From positions 93,098 through 157,097 of the forward strand of contig NZ_VCIW01000021.1 in the NCBI RefSeq assembly GCF_005765165.1: 64,000 bases of DNA, given 5' to 3'. A program made the position numbers and the translations under genes. Source of the DNA: Paenibacillus antri. Its GTDB lineage: Bacteria; Bacillota; Bacilli; Paenibacillales; YIM-B00363. Shown here one piece after another: positions 49,712 to 59,038 of this stretch (its first letter is position 1; each line of letters starts with the position of its first letter). The notes under the pieces were generated by a model. It saw nothing but the letters and a program-made list of their open reading frames with translations. It had not been told where the DNA came from and did not search any database.

Positions 49712-52606
49712 ATGATTCAGATGGTGCTTCGCAAAATGGCGAACAACCGGTGGCTGCAGCTGTGTCTGCTCGCCGGGTTGGTCGTGACCGTGGCGCTGGT
49801 CAGCAGCATTCCGGTTTATACCGATGCCGTGCTGCAGCGCATGCTGGTCAAGGATTTGGAGCTGCTGCAGACGGACGATAACGTCTATCCCGGCTCGCTC
49901 TGGTCCCGCGTATACGTGAGGGACGAAGACGACCCCGCGAAGGCGGTACGGTCGATCGCCGCGATCGATGCGTATGCGACCGAAGCGGGCGAGCGGCTGC
50001 CCGTCCCCGTGGTGCATTACGTGCGGGAGCGGGAGAGCGTGCAATTCGCCGCCGTGCCCGCCGCCGAAGGCGGCGCGGACCCGACGGTCGACCGCTTCGC
50101 GAAGCTCGGCGCCATCGAGGGGCTCGAGACGAACGCGAAGCTGGTCGACGGGCGCTGGCCGGACCCGGCGGCCGCCGCGAACGGCGTGTACGAAGCGGTC
50201 GTCTTCGGGAACGCGCTGAACAAGCTGCGCATGGTGCTCGGCAACGAGTTCCATATGGTCCTTCGGAACCAGCCGGGGCCGGTGACGGCCGACGGCAAGC
50301 CGATCGTCGTGAAGGCGGTCGGCGTCGTCGAGCAGGCGAGCGAACGGGATTTGTTTATTTACGGCGGGAATACGGCCCGCTACGACAACGTCTTCCTGCT
50401 CCCGTTCGACACGTACGTCGCGTCGTTCGGCGGCGCCGATCAGCCGCTGCGTCCGCTGACGGCGACGTGGTATTACGCGGTCGACCATACGGAGCTCACG
50501 CTCGACAACGTGAGGCAATACATGCGCGTCGGCGCCGATCTGGAGCGATTCATGACGCCGCTGTTCGAGACGCACGCGGTGAACAACGCCGCGGGTACGA
50601 CGATCGTCTCGTACTTCGATCGCGAGGAGCAGCTCCGGAAGCTGTTGTGGGCGCTGAACGTCCCCGTGCTCATCATGCTCGGCGTCTTCCTGTTCATGGT
50701 ATCGAATCTGCTCGTCAACCGGCAGAAGACGGAAATCTCCGTCCTGCGCAGCCGCGGCGCGAGCCGATTGCAGATCGTGCTGTCGTACGCGACGGAGGGC
50801 GTCATTCTCGGGGCGGTCGCGCTGGCCGTCGGCCCGCCGCTGGCGCTCGGGCTGACGACGTGGCTCGGCGCGTCGAACGGCTTTCTTACGTTCGTGCAGC
50901 GCGCGGCGCTCGACGTCCGGCTTGACGCCGAGGTATATCGATACGCGTCGTACGCGGTCGGCGCTTCGTTCCTGATGACGATGATCCCGGCGGCGATCGC
51001 CGCGCGCGCCACGATCGTCGAACGCAAGCGCGAGCAGTCTCGGGCGTCGAAGCGTCCGCTCTGGCAGACGATCGGGCTCGATCTGATCTTGATCGCCGTG
51101 TCGCTGTACGTCTACAGCGACTTCGAACGGCAGATGAGCCGCGCGGTATCGCTCGGCGCCGCCGGACAGCAGGTCGCCGTCGATCCGCTCCTCTTCTTCG
51201 TGCCCGCGCTGTTCATGGCCGGCTTCGGCTTGCTGCTGCTGCGCATCTATCCGTGGGGGATCCGGCTGCTGTATTGGAGCGGGCGGAAGTGGTGGCCGCC
51301 GTCGCTCTTTTCCATCCTGCTCGATATCGGCCGCGGCGGCGCCCGCTACCATTACCTGATGATCTTCCTCGTCCTGACGGTCGGCATCGGGATGTACAGC
51401 GCCAGCGCCGCGCGAACGATGAACCAGAATTTAGAAGATTCGATTCGTTACGCGATCGGGGCGGACTTGCGGCTGACGACGCGCTGGGAAAACAACGCCC
51501 CGCCGCCGACGATGGGCGGAGCGCCGGTCCCGCAAGCGGCGAGCGCCGACGAGGCGCCGCCGATCGTCCAGTACATCGAGCCGCCGTTCGCTCCGTACGA
51601 GTCGCTGCCGGGCGTGGAGAGCGTCGCCAAGGTGTTCGTCAAGAAGGACGCCTTCATGGAGAGCCAGACGACGAACGGCGCGGTGCAGCTGTACGGCATC
51701 GAGACGGACCGGTTCGGGAGGACGGCCTGGTTCCGGAACGGGCTGCTGCAGCATCACTTCAACGAGTACTTGAACTTGATCGCGGAGACGCCGTCCGCCG
51801 TGCTCGTCTCGCGGACGCTCGCGGAGCAACGCTCGGTCGGCGTCGGCGATACGCTCAGCGTGCGGTGGGGCAGCCGGGAGCCCGCGTTGTTCACCGTGTA
51901 CGGCGTCGTCGATTACTTCCCGAGCTTCTCGCCGCTGCCGGAGAAGGACGCGCCCGTCATGACCGACGGTACGCCGGTCGCGCCGATGATGATCGTCGGC
52001 AACCTGTCGTATATCCAAAACCGGATCGCGCTCGAGCCTTACGAGGTATGGATGAAGCTGGAGCCGGACGCCTCTCGGCAAGAGGTGTTCGACGCCATTC
52101 GGGAGCGCGGCTTGCCGATCATGAACGCGAACGATACGCGCGAGCGTCTCCTTCGGATGAAGAACGACCCGTACCAGCTGTCGATCAACGGCGTCATGAC
52201 GCTCGGCTTCCTCATCTCCGTGCTGATCAGCTTTATCGGATTTTTGCTGTATTGGATCTTGTCCATGCAAGGGCGGGCGATGCAATTCGGCTTGTTCCGC
52301 GCGATCGGGATGTCGTTCCGGAGCCTGCTCGGTCTGCTGGCCGTGGAGCAGCTGCTCACGACCGCCGCGGCGCTCGTCTTCGGCATCGGCACGGGGGTGC
52401 TCGCCTGTCGGTTGTTCGTGCCGCTGTTCCGCCTTGCGTTCGAGCCGTCCGCGCAAGTGCCGCCGTTCCGCGTCTTGATCGAAGCGGCGGATATGATCGG
52501 ACTCGGCGCGCTCGTCTGCGTGATGATCCTGGCAGGCTTCGCTGCCCTCGGCTGGATCGTATCCCGCATCCAGATGCACCAAGCGCTGAAGCTCGGGGAG
52601 GATTAA
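49712..52606 (+). CDS. Large FtsX-like ABC permease
   Basis: A 964-residue permease: one helix near residues 12-32 (LQLCLLAGLVVTVALVSSIP), a ~270-residue outer domain, a FtsX/MacB core at ~310-520 including the KTEISVLRSRGASRLQIV coupling segment, a second outer domain at ~560-830, and a second core at ~830-950 (SMQGRAMQFGLFRAIGMS). Two cores in one chain make a complete pseudo-dimeric exporter. It lies between the two ATPase genes and starts 24 bases after the adaptor gene. Confidence 0.9.
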   Translation: MIQMVLRKMANNRWLQLCLLAGLVVTVALVSSIPVYTDAVLQRMLVKDLELLQTDDNVYPGSLWSRVYVRDEDDPAKAVRSIAAIDAYATEAGERLPVPVVHYVRERESVQFAAVPAAEGGADPTVDRFAKLGAIEGLETNAKLVDGRWPDPAAAANGVYEAVVFGNALNKLRMVLGNEFHMVLRNQPGPVTADGKPIVVKAVGVVEQASERDLFIYGGNTARYDNVFLLPFDTYVASFGGADQPLRPLTATWYYAVDHTELTLDNVRQYMRVGADLERFMTPLFETHAVNNAAGTTIVSYFDREEQLRKLLWALNVPVLIMLGVFLFMVSNLLVNRQKTEISVLRSRGASRLQIVLSYATEGVILGAVALAVGPPLALGLTTWLGASNGFLTFVQRAALDVRLDAEVYRYASYAVGASFLMTMIPAAIAARATIVERKREQSRASKRPLWQTIGLDLILIAVSLYVYSDFERQMSRAVSLGAAGQQVAVDPLLFFVPALFMAGFGLLLLRIYPWGIRLLYWSGRKWWPPSLFSILLDIGRGGARYHYLMIFLVLTVGIGMYSASAARTMNQNLEDSIRYAIGADLRLTTRWENNAPPPTMGGAPVPQAASADEAPPIVQYIEPPFAPYESLPGVESVAKVFVKKDAFMESQTTNGAVQLYGIETDRFGRTAWFRNGLLQHHFNEYLNLIAETPSAVLVSRTLAEQRSVGVGDTLSVRWGSREPALFTVYGVVDYFPSFSPLPEKDAPVMTDGTPVAPMMIVGNLSYIQNRIALEPYEVWMKLEPDASRQEVFDAIRERGLPIMNANDTRERLLRMKNDPYQLSINGVMTLGFLISVLISFIGFLLYWILSMQGRAMQFGLFRAIGMSFRSLLGLLAVEQLLTTAAALVFGIGTGVLACRLFVPLFRLAFEPSAQVPPFRVLIEAADMIGLGALVCVMILAGFAALGWIVSRIQMHQALKLGED

Positions 52607-52609
52607 CCG

Positions 52610-53497
52610 ATGATTGTGTGCGAGGATTTGGTTAAAATTTACAAGAGCGCCGATCTCGAAGTGTTCGCGCTCCAAGGGCTCGACTTGCGCGTGGAGCAGG
52701 GGGAGCTGATGGCGATCATCGGCAACAGCGGCAGCGGCAAGTCGACGCTGCTGAACATGCTGGGCGGGCTGGATCGGCCGTCGGCCGGGAGGCTTACCGT
52801 GAACGGCGTCGACCTGCTGAAGTGCTCGGAGAAGGAGCTCATCCGCTATAAGCGGGAGAGCGTCGGCTTCGTCTGGCAGAACAACGCGCGCAACCTGATC
52901 CCGTATTTGACGGCGCTGCAGAACGTCGAGCTGCCGATGCTGCTGAAGGGCCGCAAGCGCAGGCTTCGCGCCCTCGAGCTGCTCGAGGCGGTCGGCCTCG
53001 GCCACCGGGTGAACAACAAGCTGCAGCAGCTGTCCGGCGGGGAGCAGCAGCGCGTGGCGATCGCCATCGCGCTCGCCAACGAGCCGCGGCTCGTGCTGGC
53101 GGACGAACCGACCGGCTCGGTGGACAGCAAGATGGCGGACCAAATTCTCGACCTGTTCCGCCTCGTCAACCGCGAATACGGCGTCACGGTCGTCATCGTC
53201 ACGCACGACCCGATGCTCGCGAAGAAGGTCGATCGGGTCGTCGCGATCCGAGACGGGAAGACGTCGTCGGAGATGATTCGCCGCACGAGCTACGCCGAAG
53301 AACTGGCGTCGCTGAAGGGCGAATCCGCGGCCGCCGCCGAGGAAGAGGCGACGCACGAGGAATTCGCGGTCATGGACCGGGCGGGGCGGCTTCAAATCCC
53401 GGAGGCTTATCTGGAGCAAGCCGGCTTGAAGTCGTCGCCCCGGGTGCGGGTGAAGATCCAAGACGGCGCGATCGTGCTGACGCCGCCGGAGGAGTGA
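52610..53497 (+). CDS. ABC ATPase 2 with AbrB-like C-terminal tail
   Basis: A 295-residue protein. Residues 1-225 are a MacB-type ATPase with Walker A GNSGSGKS, signature LSGGEQQRVAIAIA, Walker B LVLADEPT and switch H in VTHDP. After a Glu/Ala-rich linker, residues ~250-295 read FAVMDRAGRLQIPEAYLEQ then RVRVKIQDGAIVLTPPE, which fits the AbrB/SpoVT swapped-hairpin pattern. This tail may mediate dimerisation or bind DNA. The gene starts 3 bases after the permease stop. Ends with a terminator. Confidence 0.88.
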   Translation: MIVCEDLVKIYKSADLEVFALQGLDLRVEQGELMAIIGNSGSGKSTLLNMLGGLDRPSAGRLTVNGVDLLKCSEKELIRYKRESVGFVWQNNARNLIPYLTALQNVELPMLLKGRKRRLRALELLEAVGLGHRVNNKLQQLSGGEQQRVAIAIALANEPRLVLADEPTGSVDSKMADQILDLFRLVNREYGVTVVIVTHDPMLAKKVDRVVAIRDGKTSSEMIRRTSYAEELASLKGESAAAAEEEATHEEFAVMDRAGRLQIPEAYLEQAGLKSSPRVRVKIQDGAIVLTPPEE

Positions 53498-53517
53498 AAG
53501 TGTCGAAGAATGTTTGC

Positions 53518-53544
53518 GGGTCGCCGTTGAGGCGGCCTTTTTTT
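53518..53544 (+). terminator. Intrinsic terminator after the exporter operon
   Basis: GGTCGCC pairs imperfectly with GGCGGCC around GTTGA, followed by T7. Confidence 0.75.
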
Positions 53545-53673
53545 CATTTCGCGGACGGCGAACGGTTTGGGAACAAGGGTCAGCGTGCGGAACGAAAGGA
53601 ACCTGAAGCGGGGAGCGAGTGAGAAGACGTGTAGGTTGTCGTCGGGCGTTGGCGGCGTGAACCATGGTTTTTC

Positions 53674-53702
53674 TTTACAACCCATAATCCAGTAATTATA
53701 GT
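53674..53702 (+). promoter_or_regulatory. Promoter of the YesM/YesN genes
   Basis: TTTACA and TATAGT are separated by 17 bp in an AT-rich stretch about 110 bp upstream of the sensor kinase gene. Confidence 0.65.
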
Positions 53703-53811
53703 TATACGAAATATAATGACGCATGGGCATGAATCGGGGGAGGGTGCGATGCTGTCAATTGGGAAAGCGCTTACGGAAAATCGGACCTGGCGCCGAAAAG
53801 GGGGGCGGGGC

Positions 53812-55485
53812 ATGAAACATCAAGTGTTCGTGAAGCTGCTGGTCGGCTTCTTGTTGGTCGCCGTCCCGATGGAGGCGATCGCCCTCGCGACGAGTTGGTA
53901 CGGCGCAAAGGTCGTTCTGGAGGAGACGAATCAGTCGATGGAGGAGAAGTTGTATTTCTTCGCCAGCTTCCTCGAGGAGGAGCTCTCCAACGTAAATCAG
54001 ATGCTCGTCTCCGTCAGCATGGACACGGACTTAATGGAATACGCCTTGCAGCGGAGCGACGAATTTTCGTATCCGAACGTCATTACGTTCGACCGCCTCA
54101 CGAGCAAACTGAAAATTTTGCAGTTTTCCAGCGAGTATATCGTGGACGTCTTTATGCTGCTGCCGCAGTCGAACGAGGTCGTAAGCGTGATGAACGGGTT
54201 TAAGCATATTCAGGAAAAGGAACGCGCCTACTCGCGGAAAATGCAGGACAGCGAGACGAACCGCTTTCTGCACGAGGACAAGCTCGTGTATTTCAGCGAC
54301 AACGGCGACTTCGTCTTGGGCGTGGAAATTTCCCAGGCGCATATCGTCGAGTCGCTGCGATCGCATCAAGGGAACGCGGAGTATCACGTATTCATCAAGG
54401 ACCGACTGCAAGACGCGGTGCTGTCCCCCCGGAAGCTGACCGCGGACGAACAGGCGACGATCGAGCGGATCGGTCGCGACCCCGGCGCCATGGACGACCT
54501 CGTCGTGCAGGAGACCGAGTCGAAGGACAGGCTGTTCAGGATCGGCTTTTACGCTTCGAAGGCGGAGGTGCTCGGGCCGTTTCATTCGCTGCGGACGTGG
54601 TTTTGGGCGCTGACCTGCTTCGCCGTCTTCGTCATTGTGCTGTTTTCGCTGTTCATTAATCAGCAAATTCAAGCGCCGCTTGCGCTCATCGTCAGGTCCA
54701 TGAAAGAGGTCGAGCGCGGGAAGTACGGCGGGCGGCTCGCGCTTCGGAAGAACGACGAGTTCGGTTACGTGTATAAGCAGTTCAACCGGATGGCGGAGCA
54801 GCTGCAGACGTTGATCCAGGAAGGGCTCGAGCGGAAAATTCAATTCCAACGCGCGCAGCTGCGCAGCCTGCAGTCGCAAATCAATCCGCATTTCCTATAC
54901 AACTGCTTCTACAACGGGTACCGGATGGCGAAGTCCGGCCAAACCGACAACGTCGCGAAACTGTGCAAATTCCTTGGCGATTACTTCCGTTTCGTCACGT
55001 ATTCGAATGACAAGGACGTGCCGCTCTCCGACGAGCTCAAATACACGACGACGTATCTCGAAATTCAGAAGATCCGGTTTTCGGACCGTCTGAGTTTCGA
55101 CATCGATTGCCGCGTGGACGCGAGCGCGTACTTGGTGCCGGGGCTCGTGCTGCAGCCGCTGGTCGAGAATGCGTTAATCCATGGGTTGGAGCAGCGGGAA
55201 GGAGCGACGCGGATCGAGGTGCGGATCGTCGAGGAGGGCGAGGCGATTCGAGCGGAGGTGTCGGACGACGGTCCGGGCATCGACGAGGCGCAGCTGCACC
55301 GCATTCGCGAGCTGCTCCGACAGACGGAGAATGAGACGGAACATTTCGGCTTATGGAATATTGAATGGCGGCTTCGCTATCGGTTCGGGGAAGACGGCAT
55401 GCTGTCGATCGGTCCCCGCACGGACGGGGCGGGCACTCTCGTCTCGTTCGTCTTCCCGAAAGTCGCAGCAAGGAGAGGAGCATAA
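53812..55485 (+). CDS. YesM-type sensor histidine kinase
   Basis: A 557-residue kinase. Membrane helices at ~7-27 (LLVGFLLVAVPMEAIALATS) and ~265-285 flank an extracellular cache-like sensor. HAMP follows (~285-340), then His_kinase with QSQINPHFLYN (phospho-His) and a HATPase (VENALIHGLEQ, DDGPGID, FGLWNIEWRL). It senses an extracellular glycan-derived signal, or a binding protein, and phosphorylates the AraC-type regulator encoded next. Start 53812 follows AAGGGGGG. Confidence 0.93.
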   Translation: MKHQVFVKLLVGFLLVAVPMEAIALATSWYGAKVVLEETNQSMEEKLYFFASFLEEELSNVNQMLVSVSMDTDLMEYALQRSDEFSYPNVITFDRLTSKLKILQFSSEYIVDVFMLLPQSNEVVSVMNGFKHIQEKERAYSRKMQDSETNRFLHEDKLVYFSDNGDFVLGVEISQAHIVESLRSHQGNAEYHVFIKDRLQDAVLSPRKLTADEQATIERIGRDPGAMDDLVVQETESKDRLFRIGFYASKAEVLGPFHSLRTWFWALTCFAVFVIVLFSLFINQQIQAPLALIVRSMKEVERGKYGGRLALRKNDEFGYVYKQFNRMAEQLQTLIQEGLERKIQFQRAQLRSLQSQINPHFLYNCFYNGYRMAKSGQTDNVAKLCKFLGDYFRFVTYSNDKDVPLSDELKYTTTYLEIQKIRFSDRLSFDIDCRVDASAYLVPGLVLQPLVENALIHGLEQREGATRIEVRIVEEGEAIRAEVSDDGPGIDEAQLHRIRELLRQTENETEHFGLWNIEWRLRYRFGEDGMLSIGPRTDGAGTLVSFVFPKVAARRGA

Positions 55486-55489
55486 TCGT

Positions 55490-56275
55490 ATGTACCACTT
55501 ATTGATCGTAGACGATGAGGCGAACATCGCCGAAGGATTGGCCGACCTGTTTCGAAGAGCGGGGCTCCCGCTCGAGCGTATCGAGACCGCGTATTCGGCG
55601 TCGCAAGCGTTGGAGCGCTGCCAAGTCGAGCCCGTCGACATCGTCATCTCCGACATTCGCATGCCCGGCATGAGCGGGCTCGAACTGCTCGAACGCATGC
55701 GCGAGACGTGGCGGCATGCAATCGTCATTTTCCTGACCGGGTACGCCGATTTCGAATACGCCAAGCGCGCGCTGCGAGGCCAAGCGTTCGATTATTTGCT
55801 GAAGCCCGCGGACGACGAAGACGTCGTCGCGGCGGTCGAGCGGGCGATCGCCGCGCACGACGAGGAGATGCGGCCGACCGCCGTCCGGGATGCGACGAAG
55901 CCGGAGCGGGAGAAGCCGGCCCTCCCGAAACGGGCTACGGACGATGCGTTCCTCCAGGGACTTCAGGCGTTCATCGCGGCGAATCTCGATCGGGATTTGT
56001 CGCTCGAGACGCTGGCGGGGAGATTTTACGTCAATCCTTCGTACTTGTCGCGCATCTTCCATCAGCAGGCGGGGGAGCAGCTCAGTCAATACATCGAGCG
56101 GAGGAAGATGGAAGCCGCGAAGTCGCTGCTCGCGGATGCGCGGCTCAAGGTGTACGAAGTAGCGGTGCGGGTCGGGTACCGCAATCCGAATTATTTCGCG
56201 AAGGTGTACCGCAAGTCGTTCGGGGTGTCGCCGCACGAATATCGCATGCAAATCGGCGTCGAGCAAGATCGGTAA
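55490..56275 (+). CDS. YesN-type response regulator (REC + AraC HTH)
   Basis: A 261-residue response regulator. The receiver has DDE near residue 9, the phospho-acceptor in VISDIRMPG and Lys in YLLKPADDED. The C-terminal AraC HTH reads SLETLAGRFYVNPSYLSRIF and VYEVAVRVGYRNPNYFAKVY. It should activate the downstream importer genes, whose promoter has a good -10 but poor -35. It starts 4 bases after the kinase stop, with AGGAGAGGAG upstream. Confidence 0.93.
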   Translation: MYHLLIVDDEANIAEGLADLFRRAGLPLERIETAYSASQALERCQVEPVDIVISDIRMPGMSGLELLERMRETWRHAIVIFLTGYADFEYAKRALRGQAFDYLLKPADDEDVVAAVERAIAAHDEEMRPTAVRDATKPEREKPALPKRATDDAFLQGLQAFIAANLDRDLSLETLAGRFYVNPSYLSRIFHQQAGEQLSQYIERRKMEAAKSLLADARLKVYEVAVRVGYRNPNYFAKVYRKSFGVSPHEYRMQIGVEQDR

Positions 56276-56314
56276 AGATTTTGTCCGAAAGTAAATACAT
56301 TGTTCTACTCGGGG

Positions 56315-56335
56315 AATGCAAGCGCTTTCTATAAT
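56315..56335 (+). promoter_or_regulatory. Activator-type promoter with cre-like site
   Basis: A perfect -10 TATAAT (56330-56335) has no good -35, as expected for a promoter needing the AraC-type regulator. TGCAAGCGCTTTCT directly upstream differs from the CcpA cre consensus at two positions and abuts the -10, so catabolite repression is plausible. Confidence 0.55.
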
Positions 56336-56367
56336 GAGAGAGGAACAGAGAACGAGGAGGGGTTACG

Positions 56368-58041
56368 TTGAACAAGTGGGCAGCAGGAAGTTTAAGCGTC
56401 GTTCTTCTCGGCACGGTCCTCTCGGCTTGCGCCGATCCGACCGCGACGCAAGAGGAAACCGCGCAGCAAGGAAGCACCGAACCGGCCGCGCCAGCGGCTT
56501 CGGCTCCGCCGGATCCGTATAAGAAATTCGATCCGCCGATCGCGATGTCGACGCTCTACGCCATCGACGAGTCGAACGCGTTCCCGGAAGGCGAGGATCC
56601 GGAGAACAATCCGATGCATCAGCTGTTCTTGGACGAGATGGGCATCGACGTCAAAGCGAAAATCGTGACGACGCCGAGCTCGCGGGAAGAGAAGCTTCAG
56701 CTTGCCATCACGAGCCGGGACATTCCAGACTTCGCGATCGTGAATCAGTCGAAGCTGAATCAGCTCATCCGCGGCGACATGGCGGAGGATCTGACGGATG
56801 TGTACGAGAAATACGCCTCCGACAATTTGCGCGAAGTGCTCGAGCAGAACGGCAAGAAGTTGTTCGAACCGGCGATGCGCGACGGGAAAATTTACGCGCT
56901 GCCGGCGCCGACGACGATTTACGACTACACGCCGGTACTGTGGGTGCGCAAGGACTGGCGGGAAAAGCTGGGGCTGCCCGAGCCGACGACGATGGAGCAA
57001 GTGTTCGACATGGCGGAGAAGTTCACGACCGACGATCCGGACGGCAACGGGAAGAACGATACGCTCGGTTTATACCTCAACAAAGACTTGAACGGCGTAA
57101 ACTTTATCTTGAACGCGTTCGGCGTCTACCCGGACACGAATAACACGAACGCGAACATGTGGATCAAGGACGCGCAGGGCAATTATTTCAGCGGCTCGAC
57201 CGATCCGAACGCGAAGCCGGTCTTCGAGCGGTTGGCGAAGCTGTACGCGATGGGGGGCATCGACCGGGAGTTCGCGATCAAGGATGCGGCGAAGGCGAAC
57301 GAATTGATCGCCTCGAACCAGATCGGCATTTACTTCGGGCAGTTTTTCTCCCCGCTCTGGCCTTTGATCGACTCGAAGAAAAACAACCCGTCGGCGGAAT
57401 GGGAAGCGTTCTCCGTTCCCGCCGCGGAAGGGAAAGGTCCTTACGTCCCGGGCGTGCCGCATAACGCCTACGGCTGGGTATACGTGAAGGAAGGGTTCGA
57501 GCATCCGGAAGCGCTCGTCACGATGATGAACTACATCTCCGACGGGTACGGCGCGCCGTGGCTCGTGGAGGACGGCCCGACTACGTTCCAGCAGACGTAC
57601 GAGAAAGTGGCGAGCGATCCGAAATACGCGAACAAAGGCTTGAACAACTGGATGCCGCTGCAAATCGCCGGAAACATCAACTGGGGCCCGGTGTTCAAAG
57701 AAGCGTTCGACTCCGGCGACAAGGAAGGGCCGGCCGCGAAGCGGGCCGACTACCTGCGCATGTTCCAAGAGGGCATCGACGGCTGGGGCTGGAAGAAGAC
57801 GTATCTGGAAGGGTACATGAAGACGGAATACGATCAAGTGCGCTACTCCGACTACAGCGGACCGCCGACCGATACGCTAACCAAGACGGAGTCGATTCTC
57901 AACAAAGAAAAGCTCGAGGCGTACATCGCCTTCATTATGGGGGCGCGCGAGATCGAGTCGTTCGACGAATTCGTCGCGACGTACAACAAGCTCGGCGGCA
58001 GCAAAATCGCCGATGAGATGAAGGCTTACGATAACGAGTAA
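56368..58041 (+). CDS. Extracellular solute-binding lipoprotein, LplA/LipO type
   Basis: A 557-residue binding protein. Lipobox VLSAC puts the lipid Cys at residue 21. A TTG start follows GAGGAGGGGTTACG. It contains a calcium-loop-like DDPDGNGKNDT segment, common in this family of large oligosaccharide-binding proteins (e.g. LplA, YtcQ). It is encoded directly downstream of the YesM/YesN pair and upstream of two permeases. Confidence 0.9.
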   Translation: MNKWAAGSLSVVLLGTVLSACADPTATQEETAQQGSTEPAAPAASAPPDPYKKFDPPIAMSTLYAIDESNAFPEGEDPENNPMHQLFLDEMGIDVKAKIVTTPSSREEKLQLAITSRDIPDFAIVNQSKLNQLIRGDMAEDLTDVYEKYASDNLREVLEQNGKKLFEPAMRDGKIYALPAPTTIYDYTPVLWVRKDWREKLGLPEPTTMEQVFDMAEKFTTDDPDGNGKNDTLGLYLNKDLNGVNFILNAFGVYPDTNNTNANMWIKDAQGNYFSGSTDPNAKPVFERLAKLYAMGGIDREFAIKDAAKANELIASNQIGIYFGQFFSPLWPLIDSKKNNPSAEWEAFSVPAAEGKGPYVPGVPHNAYGWVYVKEGFEHPEALVTMMNYISDGYGAPWLVEDGPTTFQQTYEKVASDPKYANKGLNNWMPLQIAGNINWGPVFKEAFDSGDKEGPAAKRADYLRMFQEGIDGWGWKKTYLEGYMKTEYDQVRYSDYSGPPTDTLTKTESILNKEKLEAYIAFIMGAREIESFDEFVATYNKLGGSKIADEMKAYDNE

Positions 58042-58128
58042 CGCGCGGGCGTTCCGGGGCGACGACGACTCGACGTTCGCCCCCTCCTCTTCCCCGTTCG
58101 AAAGAAGAAAGCAGGTGAATCGACGAAC

Positions 58129-59025
58129 ATGAGAGGCGCAAAGCTGGGAAAGACGTGGCAGCTGCACGGCATGATGCTGCCGGGCGTCGCGTTGGTATTG
58201 GTGTTCATGTATTTGCCGCTGCCGGGCATCGTGCTCGCGTTCAAGGACTTCATCCCGTCCCGGGGCATCTTCGGGTCGGAATGGGTCGGTCTCGAGACGT
58301 TCGAGTACATGATGTATTTGCCCGATTCGCTGCAGGTGTTTTGGAACACGCTGAAAATCGCGTTCCTTAAGATCGTATTTAACTTCCCGGTACCGATCTT
58401 GGTCGCCGTGCTGCTGAACGAAGTGCGCAAAGCGGCCTTCAAGCGAACCGTGCAGACGATGATCTACCTGCCGCATTTCCTGTCGTGGGTTATTTTGTCG
58501 GGCATCTTCATCGACTTGTTTTCCCAGACGGGCATCGTGAATCAAGCGCTCGGGTGGTTCGGCGCGAAGCCGATCTTCTTCATGGGCGATCCGGGGCACT
58601 TCATACGCATGTTGGTCGCTACCGACGTGTGGAAAAACTTCGGGTACTCTACGATCATCTACTTGGCCGCGATTACGGGCATCGACGAGTCGCTGTACGA
58701 ATCGGCGGTGATCGACGGCGCGAACCGGTTCAAACAAGTGCTGCATATCACGCTTCCGAGTCTCGGACCGATCATCTTGCTCGTCCTGACGCTCAGTCTG
58801 GGCGGCATCTTGGATGCGGGATTCGACCAAGTGTTCAATATGTACAATCCGCTCGTCTGGTCGACGGCCGACATTATCGACACGTACGTGTACCGTCTGG
58901 CCATCGTCGACGCGAACTACAGCTTGGGCACGGCGATCGGTCTGCTCAAGTCCGTCGTCGGCTTCATCCTGATCGTGACCAGCTACCTGCTTGCGAGAAA
59001 ATATTCCGACTACACGATCTTCTAA
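58129..59025 (+). CDS. Sugar ABC permease, LplB type
   Basis: A 298-residue permease with six helices. The EAA loop reads LYESAVIDGANRFKQVLHI. This is the LplB/YteP class that partners with LplC/YtcP-type proteins for oligogalacturonide-like or other oligosaccharides. AGCAGGTGA precedes the ATG. No ATPase is encoded nearby. Confidence 0.92.
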   Translation: MRGAKLGKTWQLHGMMLPGVALVLVFMYLPLPGIVLAFKDFIPSRGIFGSEWVGLETFEYMMYLPDSLQVFWNTLKIAFLKIVFNFPVPILVAVLLNEVRKAAFKRTVQTMIYLPHFLSWVILSGIFIDLFSQTGIVNQALGWFGAKPIFFMGDPGHFIRMLVATDVWKNFGYSTIIYLAAITGIDESLYESAVIDGANRFKQVLHITLPSLGPIILLVLTLSLGGILDAGFDQVFNMYNPLVWSTADIIDTYVYRLAIVDANYSLGTAIGLLKSVVGFILIVTSYLLARKYSDYTIF

Positions 59026-59038
59026 GGAGGTGACGGTC

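Noticed and set aside
48743..53665. Very long antisense frames (869 and 744 codons) opposite the exporter operon
   Set aside because: They are Arg/His/Asp-rich mirror translations of strongly coding GC-rich genes with clear family matches on the plus strand.
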